64,000 bases of DNA from Strongyloides papillosus. Lineage: Eukaryota > Nematoda > Chromadorea > Rhabditida > Strongyloididae. Under the pieces are notes generated by a model, which saw only the letters and a list, made by a program, of their open reading frames with translations, searched no databases and was not told the origin of the DNA. Positions 24,799-35,684 of the stretch are shown here, piece after piece. Each line of letters opens with the position of its first letter. Within the stretch, counting starts at the first letter, position 1. The stretch lies in assembly GCA_005656395.1 (NCBI GenBank), contig SRSI01000051.1:186001-250000 (forward strand), in the 5' to 3' direction. The translations under genes and the position numbers were made by a program.

Positions 24799-25113
24799 AT
24801 GAGTTTTAAATTGTATTTACCTATTATTGTTGTTCTTTTAGTAGCATTTTCACTAAATTGTTATGCTGAATATGAAGATTTTTTTGCAAGTTACTCTCAG
24901 GTCGTAACAACACGAAAACCAACAACTTCTATAGATATAGAAGGATTAGAACGTGTTTTTCCTGGTTTTAAAGACTGGTGGTATGAATACATGGACGTAA
25001 AAAGAGAAGCTCCTGTTTTTGAAGATTCTTTAGTTGATAATTTAAAAAAAAGAAGTAACATTGATAAAAAATTAGTCCCAACTCATGAATCTAATCTTAG
25101 ATCAGACGAGTGA
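24799..25113 (+). CDS. Small secreted precursor D with two-sided Lys-Arg cassette
   Basis: 104 residues. Signal peptide MSFKLYLPIIVVLLVAFSLNCYA, acidic segment, a Thr/Pro stretch (TTRKPTT), a Trp-Trp pair (FKDWWYEYMD), then LysArg-EAPVFEDSLVDNLK-LysArg: again 14 residues between dibasic sites, sharing Ser8, Val10 and Leu13 with copies B and E. The tail SNIDKKLVPTHESNL follows. Beyond the stop, the same frame region still encodes a piece like NIRPMARKN that resembles the end of B, so D seems to have lost a short C-terminal part. Candidate peptide precursor; family not recognised. Confidence 0.82.
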   Translation: MSFKLYLPIIVVLLVAFSLNCYAEYEDFFASYSQVVTTRKPTTSIDIEGLERVFPGFKDWWYEYMDVKREAPVFEDSLVDNLKKRSNIDKKLVPTHESNLRSDE

Positions 25114-25660
25114 AGTGATTGAATGAATATCAGACCAATGGCAAGAAAAAATTGTCATTGTCAAAAGTTACATTAGTGAAGTATTATTACATAAAAATTA
25201 CCACAATTGGTGTTAGATGATTTACAAATATATATTTCTATAAATGTCTTTTAAAATTATTGAATGAATTAAGTAAGAATATATAAATTTATTATTTTTG
25301 CTTACATACTCTATTTATAAGTACACCAATTTCTTTTTATTAAGATATAGTATAAAAATTTTTTAAATATTCTTTAAAGTGTTTAAGTGTCGAAGTCTTC
25401 TCTATGACATACATTACTTAATGTATCAGTATCTATTAAGAATTGGGGCGTTAACATTATATTTATATTTAAAAATTTCCTTACTTTTATCGTACATATC
25501 TCTCGTGAGTTGTTTCATTGCATTAGCTAAATAATTCAAAAATTGCAAAAAATTAACAAAAAAACAACATTGATTATTAAGATTTTACTAAATGCCTTTT
25601 CGTTAGCTTAAAGTCATGATTACTTTAATCTTTACAATGCATTAATATTTTCATTAAATA

Positions 25661-26475
25661 CCGGGTAGCCGGCGAATTTTTTTCTTTTTGATGACATAAA
25701 ATTTGTACATATTATTCTATAATTATAAAAAATAATATAATCACATTAATAATTATATAGTTATTAAAGAGTAATTAATAATTAAGTTATAAAAAATAAA
25801 TAAATAAAATGAATATATCGGTAAATAAACAAACTTTTTATTGTATTTAAAAATAAATTTCTTTTAAAATTATTAACAATATATTTTTTTTCTTTTTCAT
25901 ATGCGCAATTTTTTGATAATTCATTTTTTTTAAATTGACAATCGAATAAGATATAGCCATATCTTAAGTAGAAGTTCTGATTTTTGTAATTTTGAAATAA
26001 GGTTTAGTGAACCAATCTCAAGGTTTTTATTCATTCTTTTTATTCATTTTAAAATATTAGTTATCTAAGTTGTGAATTTGGAGATCTTATATTTATATTG
26101 TTAAAAATTTAACTACTTGTATTGTGTAAGTATAATGTTGCCTTTGTTTAATATAGTATTGTGTCTCTCTCAAGGTGACCACATAAATACTTTACTTATA
26201 GTTAATAAATAAAATTTAAACAGATCTGAGCTTTTGTTCTAATAGGAATTGACGCCAGCAACAACTTATTAAATTTTTACTATCGCTATATTAAATATTT
26301 ATTTGTATTTCAGATTATAAAATTAATAATTTTTTTATTAAAAAAAAAGTTGAAAACGAAATACTTCTAATAACTCATGTATTACATGCATGACAGCTAT
26401 TTTATATAGAAGGTATTCACCAACAGAAAATAGGTAGACAAATTGTCGTACAAAAAAAATTCGCTGGCTACCCGG
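25661..26475. mobile_element. 815-bp CCGGG-ended MITE (long form)
   Basis: TA on both sides. Ends CCGGGTAGCCGGCGAATTTT and AATTCGCTGGCTACCCGG are inverted repeats related to the 288-bp form. The outer parts align to the 288-bp copy, but about 530 bp (about 25872-26410) is extra. That inner part has no transposase frame and no recognisable ends, so it may be ancestral sequence lost from the short form. Confidence 0.8.
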
Positions 26476-27040
26476 TAGAATAATAGTTCTATTACAGTGT
26501 TATATATTTAGTCATAATTCAACATCCATATAAGTTTAAAATAAATGATAATATCTATCATATATTTTTTTATCGTCTTACAAGTATTTTTTGACCCATG
26601 TGGTTGTTTATTAATTTTTATTTCTTATTAATGCTTAATATGGAATTATGTAAGAAATCATTCTCATTATGTTTTACATGAATATTATATGGGTTACAAT
26701 TGATGAAGACGTAATATGACTAGAAATATCTCTATTTTTTCAGATAAATTCATTATATTTGAAGAATAAACTTGAAATTTACATCCAGCTGTTTCAAATT
26801 CATTAAAAAAGTAAAAGATTATTTGTAAATTAAAATTTTAATATATCGAACTTGTTTTCATTAAATATCTATTGTTTACAATCTAAGTTTATTTTATTCA
26901 AAAATATTATTTAACTTTTATCATTATAATTTATGGAAGTGTATTTTTTTACTTAGATGCTCTAGTTCTTATCACTAAATACATATTAAAATTCAATAAC
27001 TATTGAAATTTTTATAAATCCTTATGTAATCTTTTAAATC

Positions 27041-27048
27041 TATATAAA
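27041..27048 (+). promoter_or_regulatory. TATA box of peptide gene E
   Basis: TATATAAA, 59 bp before the ATG at 27100. Confidence 0.8.
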
Positions 27049-27099
27049 GACACTTTCTTTTGAAAAGATCACTAGATTTATATTGCTTCATTTTTCAAA

Positions 27100-27384
27100 A
27101 TGAATTTTAAATTAAATTTACCTATTCTTGTTGCTATCTTAGTAACATTTGCTTTCAATTGTTTAGCAGATTCAGATGATTTTAGATATGATGCAGATTC
27201 AGGGCTACAATTGCGCCAAAAAAGATATGATTTGGATTCTTCTAACTCATTTGTTCATAGTCTAGAAAAAAGAAATTGCAAAGATAAAATATCAAATAGA
27301 AAAAATAAAGTTGATTTTAAGTCAAAAGATAAAGGTGAAGGATTCTATCTTAACTCAACTTCACTAGAAGATGATTCTGATTAA
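27100..27384 (+). CDS. Small secreted precursor E with two-sided Lys-Arg cassette
   Basis: 94 residues. Signal peptide MNFKLNLPILVAILVTFAFNCLA, a short acidic stretch, then LysArg-YDLDSSNSFVHSLE-LysArg, 14 residues long as in B and D, with Ser8, Val10, Leu13 and a charged residue 14 conserved. The C-terminal part is Lys/Asp-rich (NCKDKISNRKNKVDFKSKDK) and differs from the other members. The cassette is the best conserved piece after the signal peptide, which argues that it is the functional product. Last member of the cluster; I see no further copy downstream. Confidence 0.82.
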   Translation: MNFKLNLPILVAILVTFAFNCLADSDDFRYDADSGLQLRQKRYDLDSSNSFVHSLEKRNCKDKISNRKNKVDFKSKDKGEGFYLNSTSLEDDSD

Positions 27385-29098
27385 AAGTGATTTTAATAAA
27401 ATATCTATAATATAAAAATATTTATACTAATGTCATATGAATTAAAATAAATTATTAATAAAAAATAAATCGAGATTATTAATCATTTAAATTAAACTTT
27501 TGGATTCTTGAAAATAGGAAATTTTATTTCTTTTAAGTTATTACTCAGTCACATTTTTAATTATATTAATAATATTAATTTTAAATTATCTTTGATTCCT
27601 TATTTAGCTTACATGTTTAAAATTTTTAATGCTCTTGTTGTTAACTCCAATATCATTTAAATGTAAAGTTTCATTTCGAGATATGATTAGTTAACAAAAC
27701 ATTTTATTTAAATGCGGTTCTAAAATGTGGAGCATAAAGTACTTTTAACATTTGACTTAAAAAATTTAATTAAAATCATAGATTTTTATAATAAAATCTT
27801 TTAAAATTTTTTTATTTTATACGTTCTGGATGGATATTTTTAATTATTCAAGAGGTGCAAAATATTTACAATATAAAAGCGAATTATTCCATAATTTCAG
27901 TGTTTAGTGATCCATCTTTAAAATTATAAATAAATTGTTGAATATTTTAAATTTTGTTTACGCATCTCATTGATTAAAAAAAACAGATCTTCTAATTTTT
28001 GATAATGCGTTGACACACAATTCAAATTTAAAAAATATTTTCTCTGAAATTTATTTATAAGAACAAATCTTGATGATTTTAAAATAAAATCTTTTTAAAT
28101 ACTTGAGAATAATTACATATAACATAATAAAAATATATAAGTAAAAAGTTACACTATATATTAACTGAGATAAAAAAGTAGCCTTCAATTTTGTGGTTTA
28201 GTTTTTACATTAAACAACAAAACTTTTCTAACAACTATATCGATGCAAAATATGGAAATACTTCTACTTTTGACACATAATGCGGTGAATAAACGAAATT
28301 CTTGATTTTTTTTATCATTTTTTAAATAGTTTGGTAAACTTTTGAACATCTTTTAAAATAATTTAAAGAACCTTTGTGAAAAAAATATTCATTTTAAGTT
28401 TTTATTAAAAATTACTTCATAGAATTGTTCTTCTAATGACTTAGATAAATTTGTAGTAGTTGTTTTAATGTTGTTACAGATATATATTAATAATTTTTGG
28501 GTATTACAGTGAGTGGGCATTTTTTGTAATATACCGTGAAATACCAAAATTTGTAGCAATTTTTTGGTGTTTATTATGCAATCATGTATATATATAAAAG
28601 ATTTTTCATTTGATAAGCACGTCAATTTTTTACAATCTCATTTTTAAAAAATAAAGTTTTGATTTTGTTTTATATACGTAATCGAAATCTCACTTTAAAA
28701 TTAACATCATCTCTTTCTATCTCATGTCGACGACATGTATTCATTTCAGGATGATTTGGGAAAGAGTTAATTTTGATAAAAAAAAGAATAAGCCCCGAAA
28801 CAATGCAATAGAAATAATAAAATAAATTAAGACAACTTACAGATCTTAGTAAACTAGCGTTGGTTAAAAGTAATGTGTTAGTTTACTAGATCTGTTCTTA
28901 AATATTTCTTTGTATACTTTTTATTTAATGACAATTGATATTACAGCGATGTGATATGTCTAATTGATTCCACTTACCTAATTTTTTTTTATTGTCATAG
29001 TAATGTTTACAATTGGAAATACAAAAAATAGTAGGAATTTTCCTAAATTTAATTCTGATAGCATAAGTAACCATGTATCATAGCTAGAACAAGAACAT
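27385..29098. other. AT-rich stretch with no supported gene
   Basis: A minus-strand frame at 28389-28625 has mixed composition but no signal peptide, splice context or family motif, so I leave it out. Nothing else seen. Confidence 0.4.
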
Positions 29099-29366
29099 TG
29101 TGAACATGGGAAGCTGTGTCGGATGAAATGTATGTACATTCATATCAATAAGAACACGCCCATTCCCTCAAGGACTATATAAGGAACGGATGAAGACTAT
29201 TTTATATCATAGTTAAATAATACCTTTTTGATAATATATATATATATTCACTTTATTGTTATATTCTAATTCCCCTTTGCTTGAATAAACTCTTAAACAA
29301 AGTCTCGTGTTATATTGTAAAAGCCCGGGAGTCTCTACGGCTCCCGAAGAATCCACCAGGATTACA
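29099..29366 (+). repeat. Solo LTR, 268 bp, copy 1
   Basis: Starts TGTGAACATGGGAAGC and ends CCACCAGGATTACA, with ACAT directly on both sides as a 4-bp target duplication. It has a TATA-like TATATAAGG at about 29176 and an AATAAA at about 29283, as LTR promoters and polyadenylation sites do. An inverted copy lies at 52475-52740. No internal retrotransposon sequence is attached, hence a solo LTR from LTR-LTR recombination. Confidence 0.82.
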
Positions 29367-29428
29367 ACATTTAAATCACAAATAATATATTCTAAAAAAG
29401 AACTGAAATGTATGTTTAATACTTTTAA

Positions 29429-32400
29429 CACTAAACCTACCGACATTTTACATATACCTATTTCTACCACGACCGGTCAAATTGACCACTTCTTTTAAAA
29501 AGTAATTCTTTTTACAATTAAACCTATAAAATAGTTTATTTGGTACAGAAGGATTATATTTCTCTTGAAAAGAAAAAAGATCTCATACCTTCAAGAGATA
29601 AAATACCTAGAAGCAATAAAAGACAAAAAGCTAAAAGAGGGTAAAAGGTTCTAGAAATTTCGATGCATGATGACATGAAAAAACTATTTCATCATTTCAC
29701 AATTGTCATCATTTAGATATTTCATTATCTTAAAATATATTTTTTAAAACTATTTTAGTATAATATCATATTAGATAATTTTGTATTTACTAATTTATAA
29801 ATTTTAGACTACCATAGGGGTAATTAATTGAAATTCTCGGAGAGGTATTTCCTGAGAAAGATTTATAGTATAGTATTAGTAAGTTCTATATTTTTTAAAA
29901 TCTTATAACTTTCTAAAACCCTATAGGTGGCCACGATACTTTGTACTATTTTTTAACTAATAAAAAACGTGTTTATTATATCTTCTATCTTCTTGTTTTA
30001 TCATCCAACGAAAATAAAATTTTGCTGTACTGTAGTAAATTATAAATAAACCAACTTTTATAAAATGACAAAAAGTTATTATTTTTTTTACTTTAATTAA
30101 AAAATTTAACAAAAAATTAGAAATGAAAGGTAATTTTGTAATTTCTTTCATTTACATATACAAAAATATACATAATACATATTATTTATAAATAAATAAA
30201 AATATATACCCTATTCGTTCTCATTACATTTTCTACAAACTATAAAGTTTTCGGATGTACATATACCGCATACATATTTTTTACATTTTAGACAAATTTT
30301 CGTAGCCTTATTATCTTTACAATATCTAACTTGACAAGTTTTTCGTACACGTGAATCAGAATTTATATTTAATAGTGTTTTTGGTTTATCTTTTTTTTCA
30401 CGTGATTCTCGATATTCAGCAGCAAGTTCAACAGCTAATTGAAATAAAAAATCTTGCCTTGAAATTTCCTCCCCTGTTACTTGTTTATACAAAACCCATG
30501 CATTTATTCCAGCTAAATCAAGAATGTTAAAAAATACTTGTAGAGGCCAGCGGCAAGATTTTGATTTCACACTATATTTTCTTGCCATTTGGTCGGAAAC
30601 ATCTACTCCATATTTAGTACTATTATAAAATCTAATTGTCTCCGGTACACATTTATCACTTTTTTCTATTTTTATTGAGGTATGCATTGAACTTAGTAGA
30701 AGAACTTTCTTATTTGGTTTACTTTTATACACCGTAAGAGTAATATTATCTGATTTATATAATTTTGTTGAAAAACATGTCATATCATCTTTCACCTGTT
30801 TAGCAAGTTCAGGCAATTCACGTTTATTTCTACGCATTGTACCAACAATTGTTGTTTTTTAGCCAGAAGTTTTGTAGCTAATGAAATACTCGTAAAAAAG
30901 TTATCGGTTGTCACATTTCTTCCACATCCTGTGAATGGCTCCATTAACTTTAAAACAACAAATTCAGTAAGAGGAGTTGAAGAGTTTCTTTTTTCATCCT
31001 TTCCCAAGTATGGGGAACCATTTATTATATAGTTGGTATTGACGTCAGAAGCCAGCCAGAACTTCAGACCAAACTTGTCTGGCTTGTTTGCCATGTATTG
31101 AGTGAACCTGCAACGAGTTTTACATGGAAACAACTGTTCGTCACAAGTAACAAATGCTCCTGGTTTGTAACAACTTTGACTATTTTCAATAAAACGATCT
31201 TATGTTTCTGATATCAATGCAAACTTATTGTCTTTTAAACGTTGACTTCTTTCACTTTTCTTATCAAAACGTATAAATCTCATAATTTCAGCAAATACGT
31301 TTCTGCTCATTGTCCTTGAAAAAAATGCCGGACCCCATTCTTTACTCCATAAATATGATATATCTATATTTTTTGCCTCATATGCACCACGAGCATAAAG
31401 TAAAGCGATAAATGCGTCTAGTTTTGCAGCATTTAATTCCCACGTAGTCCCTAAAACTTTACATGCTTCTAATTCTGTACAGGTTCTTATATTTTACATC
31501 ATTTGATCATCAATGATAAGAGAAAAAGCCGTCTTTACTTTTCCCTTCATAATGTGTTGTTTAGCATATCCTGTGGGACCTGATAAATCTTTGAAAATGT
31601 TGTAAATTGGTGCCCTTCCAGGTTTGGAACCTTTATCTATTTTTTCCCAAACTGTACCATCAGCAGCAGTTACAACAGGTTGATCTTCTATATCATTTTC
31701 GGAATTCAATAATAATCTTTTTCTCTTCCGTCCTCTACGTTTGTTCGAAATATTTTCTTTTTCACTATCCGTATCTGAAGATACTAATTCTTCAGTTATA
31801 TCAAATAAGTCATCATCTTCTTCTATGTTATATTTAGTTTCAGAAAGTATCTGTTCATCGATATCTGAACATTCTTCGTCTATATCATTTATTTTTTCTA
31901 ATAACATCATATTTTTTGAATGCTTTGCCATTTTCAGAATAAAGATTTGCTAAAAAAACAATAAACTAGAAAAAAAATTACAAAAATTACGTCAAAATAT
32001 TATGAATTTACTTTATTTACTCGAATTATAGCTTATAATTTGAAATGTAAAAGAAATAGTTTTGAACTTTTACCATGTAATTCTCTCTTCTGGAATAATA
32101 TATTTGTATTGTGTCATCTTTACCAGTCATCTCACGCGGAACTTGATAAAATTTCTTTCCAGATACTTTTTCTCTTGTAAGGATTTTATATTGTATATTT
32201 AGAAGATCAAAAACCTCCATTTTTTATACCGGTCAAATTGACCGTTCTTGGTAGGTAAGGACTGCTACATACATTTCTCAAAAACAAGAAAGTAGGAAAA
32301 AAAATAAATGCTAAAAAATTCATTGTATGTATATTTTAGGAAAAGTCATAAAGGTAAATAACTGTACGATACGTTGTTTGTGGGGAAACGTTTGTTTAAA

Positions 32401-32440
32401 TTTGAAAAGGTCAATTTGACCGGTGAGGGTAGGTTTAGTG
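29429..32440. mobile_element. piggyBac-type transposon, 3.0 kb, full-length but defective
   Basis: TTAA on both sides (29425-29428 and 32441-32444), the diagnostic target duplication of piggyBac. The 13-bp terminal inverted repeats are perfect: CACTAAACCTACC and GGTAGGTTTAGTG. A palindromic motif GGTCAAATTGACC or GGTCAATTTGACC recurs near 29474, 32230 and 32409, likely transposase-binding sites. The element carries a broken transposase gene on the minus strand. Confidence 0.93.
30211..32220 (-). pseudogene. piggyBac transposase, two nonsense codons and one frameshift
   Basis: A 5' exon (32074-32220, 49 codons) splices in frame over a 124-bp intron to 31949 (donor ATG|GTAAAA, acceptor TTTTTTAG). 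The main exon encodes an acidic N-terminus with a basic NKRRGRKRKR run. The three catalytic Asp of the family can be seen: DEQLFP near 31133, VTTDNFF near 30910, and GVDVSDQM near 30600, followed by the conserved YSVKSKSCRWPLQVFFNILD. The C-terminus is a Cys-rich cross-brace finger (CQVRYC ... CLKC ... CGIC ... CRKC). In-frame TAA codons interrupt it at about 31494 and about 31203, and one base is missing near 30835. The copy cannot make active transposase but has ends that could be mobilised in trans. Confidence 0.88.
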
Positions 32441-32582
32441 TTAAATACCCCATTATATAACTTTTTAAATTTTTAGTTTTTTAGGTATTATGCTTTATAA
32501 ATTTTTTAAATTTTATATGTATGAAATTATTTACGAACGATTTTATAACTGTAAAAAATATTATTATTTTATTTTTTTGATT

Positions 32583-32873
32583 TTGTGACAATGTGTCACA
32601 AAATACAAGTAACATATAGTCACATATGAACAAAAAATACCATTTGTGACCCATTGTCACAATTCTAGTTATTACATATAGTTACATATTTAAAAAAAAC
32701 TCCATTTGTGACCTATCGTCACAATTCTAGTTATGACATATAGTCACATATTAAAAAAAGCACCATTTGTGACCCATCGTCACAATATTGCTTTTGACTA
32801 ATTGTCACATTTTAAAAAAAATATCATTTGTGACGGATTGTTACAATTCTAGTTGTGAAATATAGTCACAAAA
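32583..32873. repeat. TGTGAC minisatellite, about four 61-62 bp units
   Basis: Units start with CATTTGTGAC at 32641, 32703, 32764 and 32825. Each holds TGTGAC..(A/C)..GTCACA, an inverted hexamer pair, and a second TAGTCACAT, then an A-rich tail. A degenerate unit precedes at 32583. It lies 140 bp beyond the piggyBac right end and outside its TTAA. Confidence 0.8.
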
Positions 32874-32874
32874 A

Positions 32875-33724
32875 ATTTCATGTCGTAAATATCTCTCTCT
32901 TTATGATAAATATTTAATTGTATCTTTATGTTGCAATAATTTTATGTCTTAGTTTCCGGGACACAAATTAAAAAAAATTTTATTTAAATTTCATTTATAT
33001 TATATTACAACTGAATCTTTTTTGAAGTTGTTTTTTATAGACATGAATGTTTTGATGATTACATTTTAAGGTTTTAGATAATAAAATTTGATAAATAAAA
33101 GCTTTAGATAAACAAATGAAATGATATTAATAGTGTGTTTAGTAGTTAATTATTTGTTTATTGTATTGCTTTACAAAAAATTTTTCATAACTTCATTTAC
33201 TTTAAAAAATGCAAAAAATCTAGTTTGAGAAACTTACTTTTATTAATAAACCAATCAATTTTATTTTTGCTTCGAAATTAAAAATAGTTTTCGTTAAAAA
33301 AAACTTACTTTACTATAGTAAACAAATAGTTTTCTTTGCATTCAATAAATAACACTTTTTTTTGAAAATTTACATAAGGTCTCAGTGCATAGTAATTATT
33401 ATTTTAACACTTTTATCAAATAATATTAATTTGTAGCATAGAAGATATAATAAGTTTATGTATTTAAAAAAAATTTAAAAGAATTTTCTATGTGTTGATT
33501 GTGAATGACACATTTAAAAATACAATATATATTTCATATAGAAAAGATTGTTTAAATATTTTTTGACAAGCTTTATCTTTTTTATGGCTTCAAGGATAAA
33601 TGTCTAAATGTTGTTATTACTTTTTTATTGTGTCAAATAAACATGACTATAAATAGATTTATAAAATAAAAATAATAATTCTTCTATTTAAACATTTTTA
33701 TAAAAGTCTACTAGTATTCTAAAT
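32875..33724. other. AT-rich upstream region of LEIT-family gene 1
   Basis: No coding frame or transposon end recognised. It must contain the promoter for the gene at 33725. Confidence 0.4.
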
Positions 33725-34383
33725 ATGTTAAATACCAAGTGTATAACTATTATAGTATTTTCTTTATTAATCTTCGTTTGTATTGTAAGTGAACATTACA
33801 ATTCTTTTAAAAAAATTTGTTTTAGAAATCTAATGCAAGCGCTGAAAATGCAGAAGACTTGAAAAACTTAGAAAGTGAACCAAACGTTGATGATCTAATT
33901 GATAATGACTACGAGGAATACGATGAGAGTGGAGACGACTACACAGATTTTAAGAATCCAAAAGACTTAAGAAATCTAAAAAATTTTTGGAAGCTAAAAA
34001 TCCAAGAGGATGAAGTACAGAAAAATAAATCAGAAGAAACAGCAACTAAAATAACCACAGAAAGCCCAGAAGTTTCAGAATTAAATAAACAAGAAGAACA
34101 CGATCTAGAAATAACTAAGCGAACTAACGAAATATTATTAAATATCGAAAAAAGAGTTCTTTTAGCAATGATTAAAGAAAAAACATATGGTTCAGAAACT
34201 AAAGCACAAGAAGCTGATAAACAAAAATTTGAAGATATAAACAAATCGAAACAAAATTTGAATCTTTTTCAAAAAGATATTTTACTCACAAAAGATCAAG
34301 CTCAAGAACTTATTTTGCATGCAATAAAAGATGCTAAAAAAAATAACGTTGATATTCACGATATCAACACAGTTATAAATTGA
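33725..34383 (+). CDS. LEIT-family secreted protein 1
   Basis: Exon 1 33725-33784 encodes a signal peptide (MLNTKCITIIVFSLLIFVCI); a 41-bp intron (GTAAGT...TTTTAG) leads to exon 2 33826-34383. 205 residues. After the signal comes an acidic Asp/Glu/Tyr stretch, then EHDLEITKRTNEILLNIEKRV at about 112-131 and LNLFQKDILLTKDQAQEL at about 165-182, followed by a charged helix-like tail. Both blocks recur in the genes at 41653 and 43076, with the same exon-intron layout (signal exon, then one long exon). No cysteines after the signal and high charge suggest helical or disordered structure. I do not recognise the family and infer only that it is secreted. Confidence 0.83.
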
Positions 34384-35684
34384 AATGAAGAACATAAAGC
34401 ATTGAGCAACAAAATTGTGATATGGGAAATAAAACTATTAATAATTCGAACAAACAAATATTTTAAGTAGTCAATTACAATAATAAACTTTGATGAAATA
34501 TATAAATATAAGATTAAAATAAATATAGATAGATGAGATAAAGAAACAAGTCTCATAAGAATATTTATGTAGTGTCATTAAATGTTACATTTTTAAATAA
34601 AAGATATAATTAATTTATTGGATTTTGTTGTTACTAATGAAACCATAAAACACTAAAAAAGGTAATATGTTTATTAGATACAGCTTAAAAAAGAAACATT
34701 TTTGTAAAATTATACAATAACTATTTATTATTTGATTTATCAAAATTTTATTTACTTTACTGTAAAATGATAATCAAAACAAACATTGCATAGTTTTTTA
34801 TTAAATTATATTGATTATCTAAATTTATTTTTTCTTTTTTTTATAACTTAGAAAATATTTATTTAAAGTGTGTAAATTTCTCAATATTTAAATTTCATAA
34901 TTTTTAATAATACACTATTAATCTTAACATAAGCAAAAATATATGTTTAAATGTTTAAAGTATATTTGTATAAGTTAGTTAAATAAATATTTTACATTAT
35001 TTTTCCTTAAATAAATACCGTTCATTTCTTTTGTAGTTTGCCATGCAAAAATTTATTAGAAATAAAATGTATTGAAAATTTTTAACAATATAAAAAATGT
35101 ATAATTTTAAAAGTATATTTATTATTTTTGAGACAGCTAAACAAACATTTTATTAATTGAGTTTGAATAATTAATGACTTTTAATTCTGATTCATAAAGT
35201 ACTATCTTTTTTAAAATTGTCAATGAAAAATGTTTAAGTTGCTCCTTTTTAAAAGTGTAAAATAAAATGTTAACAGATTGCCCAAAGACAGTTCATACTT
35301 CCTTTTATCCTCATCATTATTGTTTACATATTAAAAAATTACATTAGGTTTAAAAACAATAAAATAAGGGTAAATAAATTTATGTAGAATATTTTGAACA
35401 ATTTTTCAGAATGGTTTCTGTCTTATTTTTAATAAAGAACAATTTTTTGTACAAATAAAATAACTCATCTAAGATAATATATAGTTATTCATTGGTAATT
35501 TTGATGAATGCTTTGGCACTAACAACTATTTTCATTTGTGAAATTTTTGCATTGTTCTTTTGCGTTTTATTGAAAATCAATAATTTATCACTAAAATAAA
35601 TTAATGTTAATATAAAAAAGTTCAACAGCAAACCTCACTTTTTCCAAATAGCATCGAATTTATATTATTTTTTGGAGGTTACTT
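34384..35684. other. AT-rich intergenic stretch
   Basis: 1.3 kb with no recognised coding frame, repeat or transposon end. Confidence 0.45.

Larger units (their letters stand above)
24230..27450 (+). repeat. Segmental duplication block 2 (small-peptide genes D and E)
   Basis: Copy of the block at 16320-18900. Gene D and its upstream kilobase match gene A; gene E and its upstream region match gene B's surroundings. The 815-bp MITE between D and E is absent from block 1, so it inserted after the duplication or was never present in block 1. Confidence 0.75.

Noticed and set aside
28389..28625. 78-residue minus-strand frame downstream of the peptide cluster
   Set aside because: No signal peptide, motif or splice context; not similar to any neighbour.
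29099..29366. Idea that the 268-bp repeat is a promoter of a host gene
   Set aside because: An inverted copy with its own target duplication and TG...CA ends shows it is a solo LTR.
32583..32873. CRISPR-like array (regular repeats)
   Set aside because: Units are contiguous without unique spacers and the setting is eukaryotic; it is a minisatellite.
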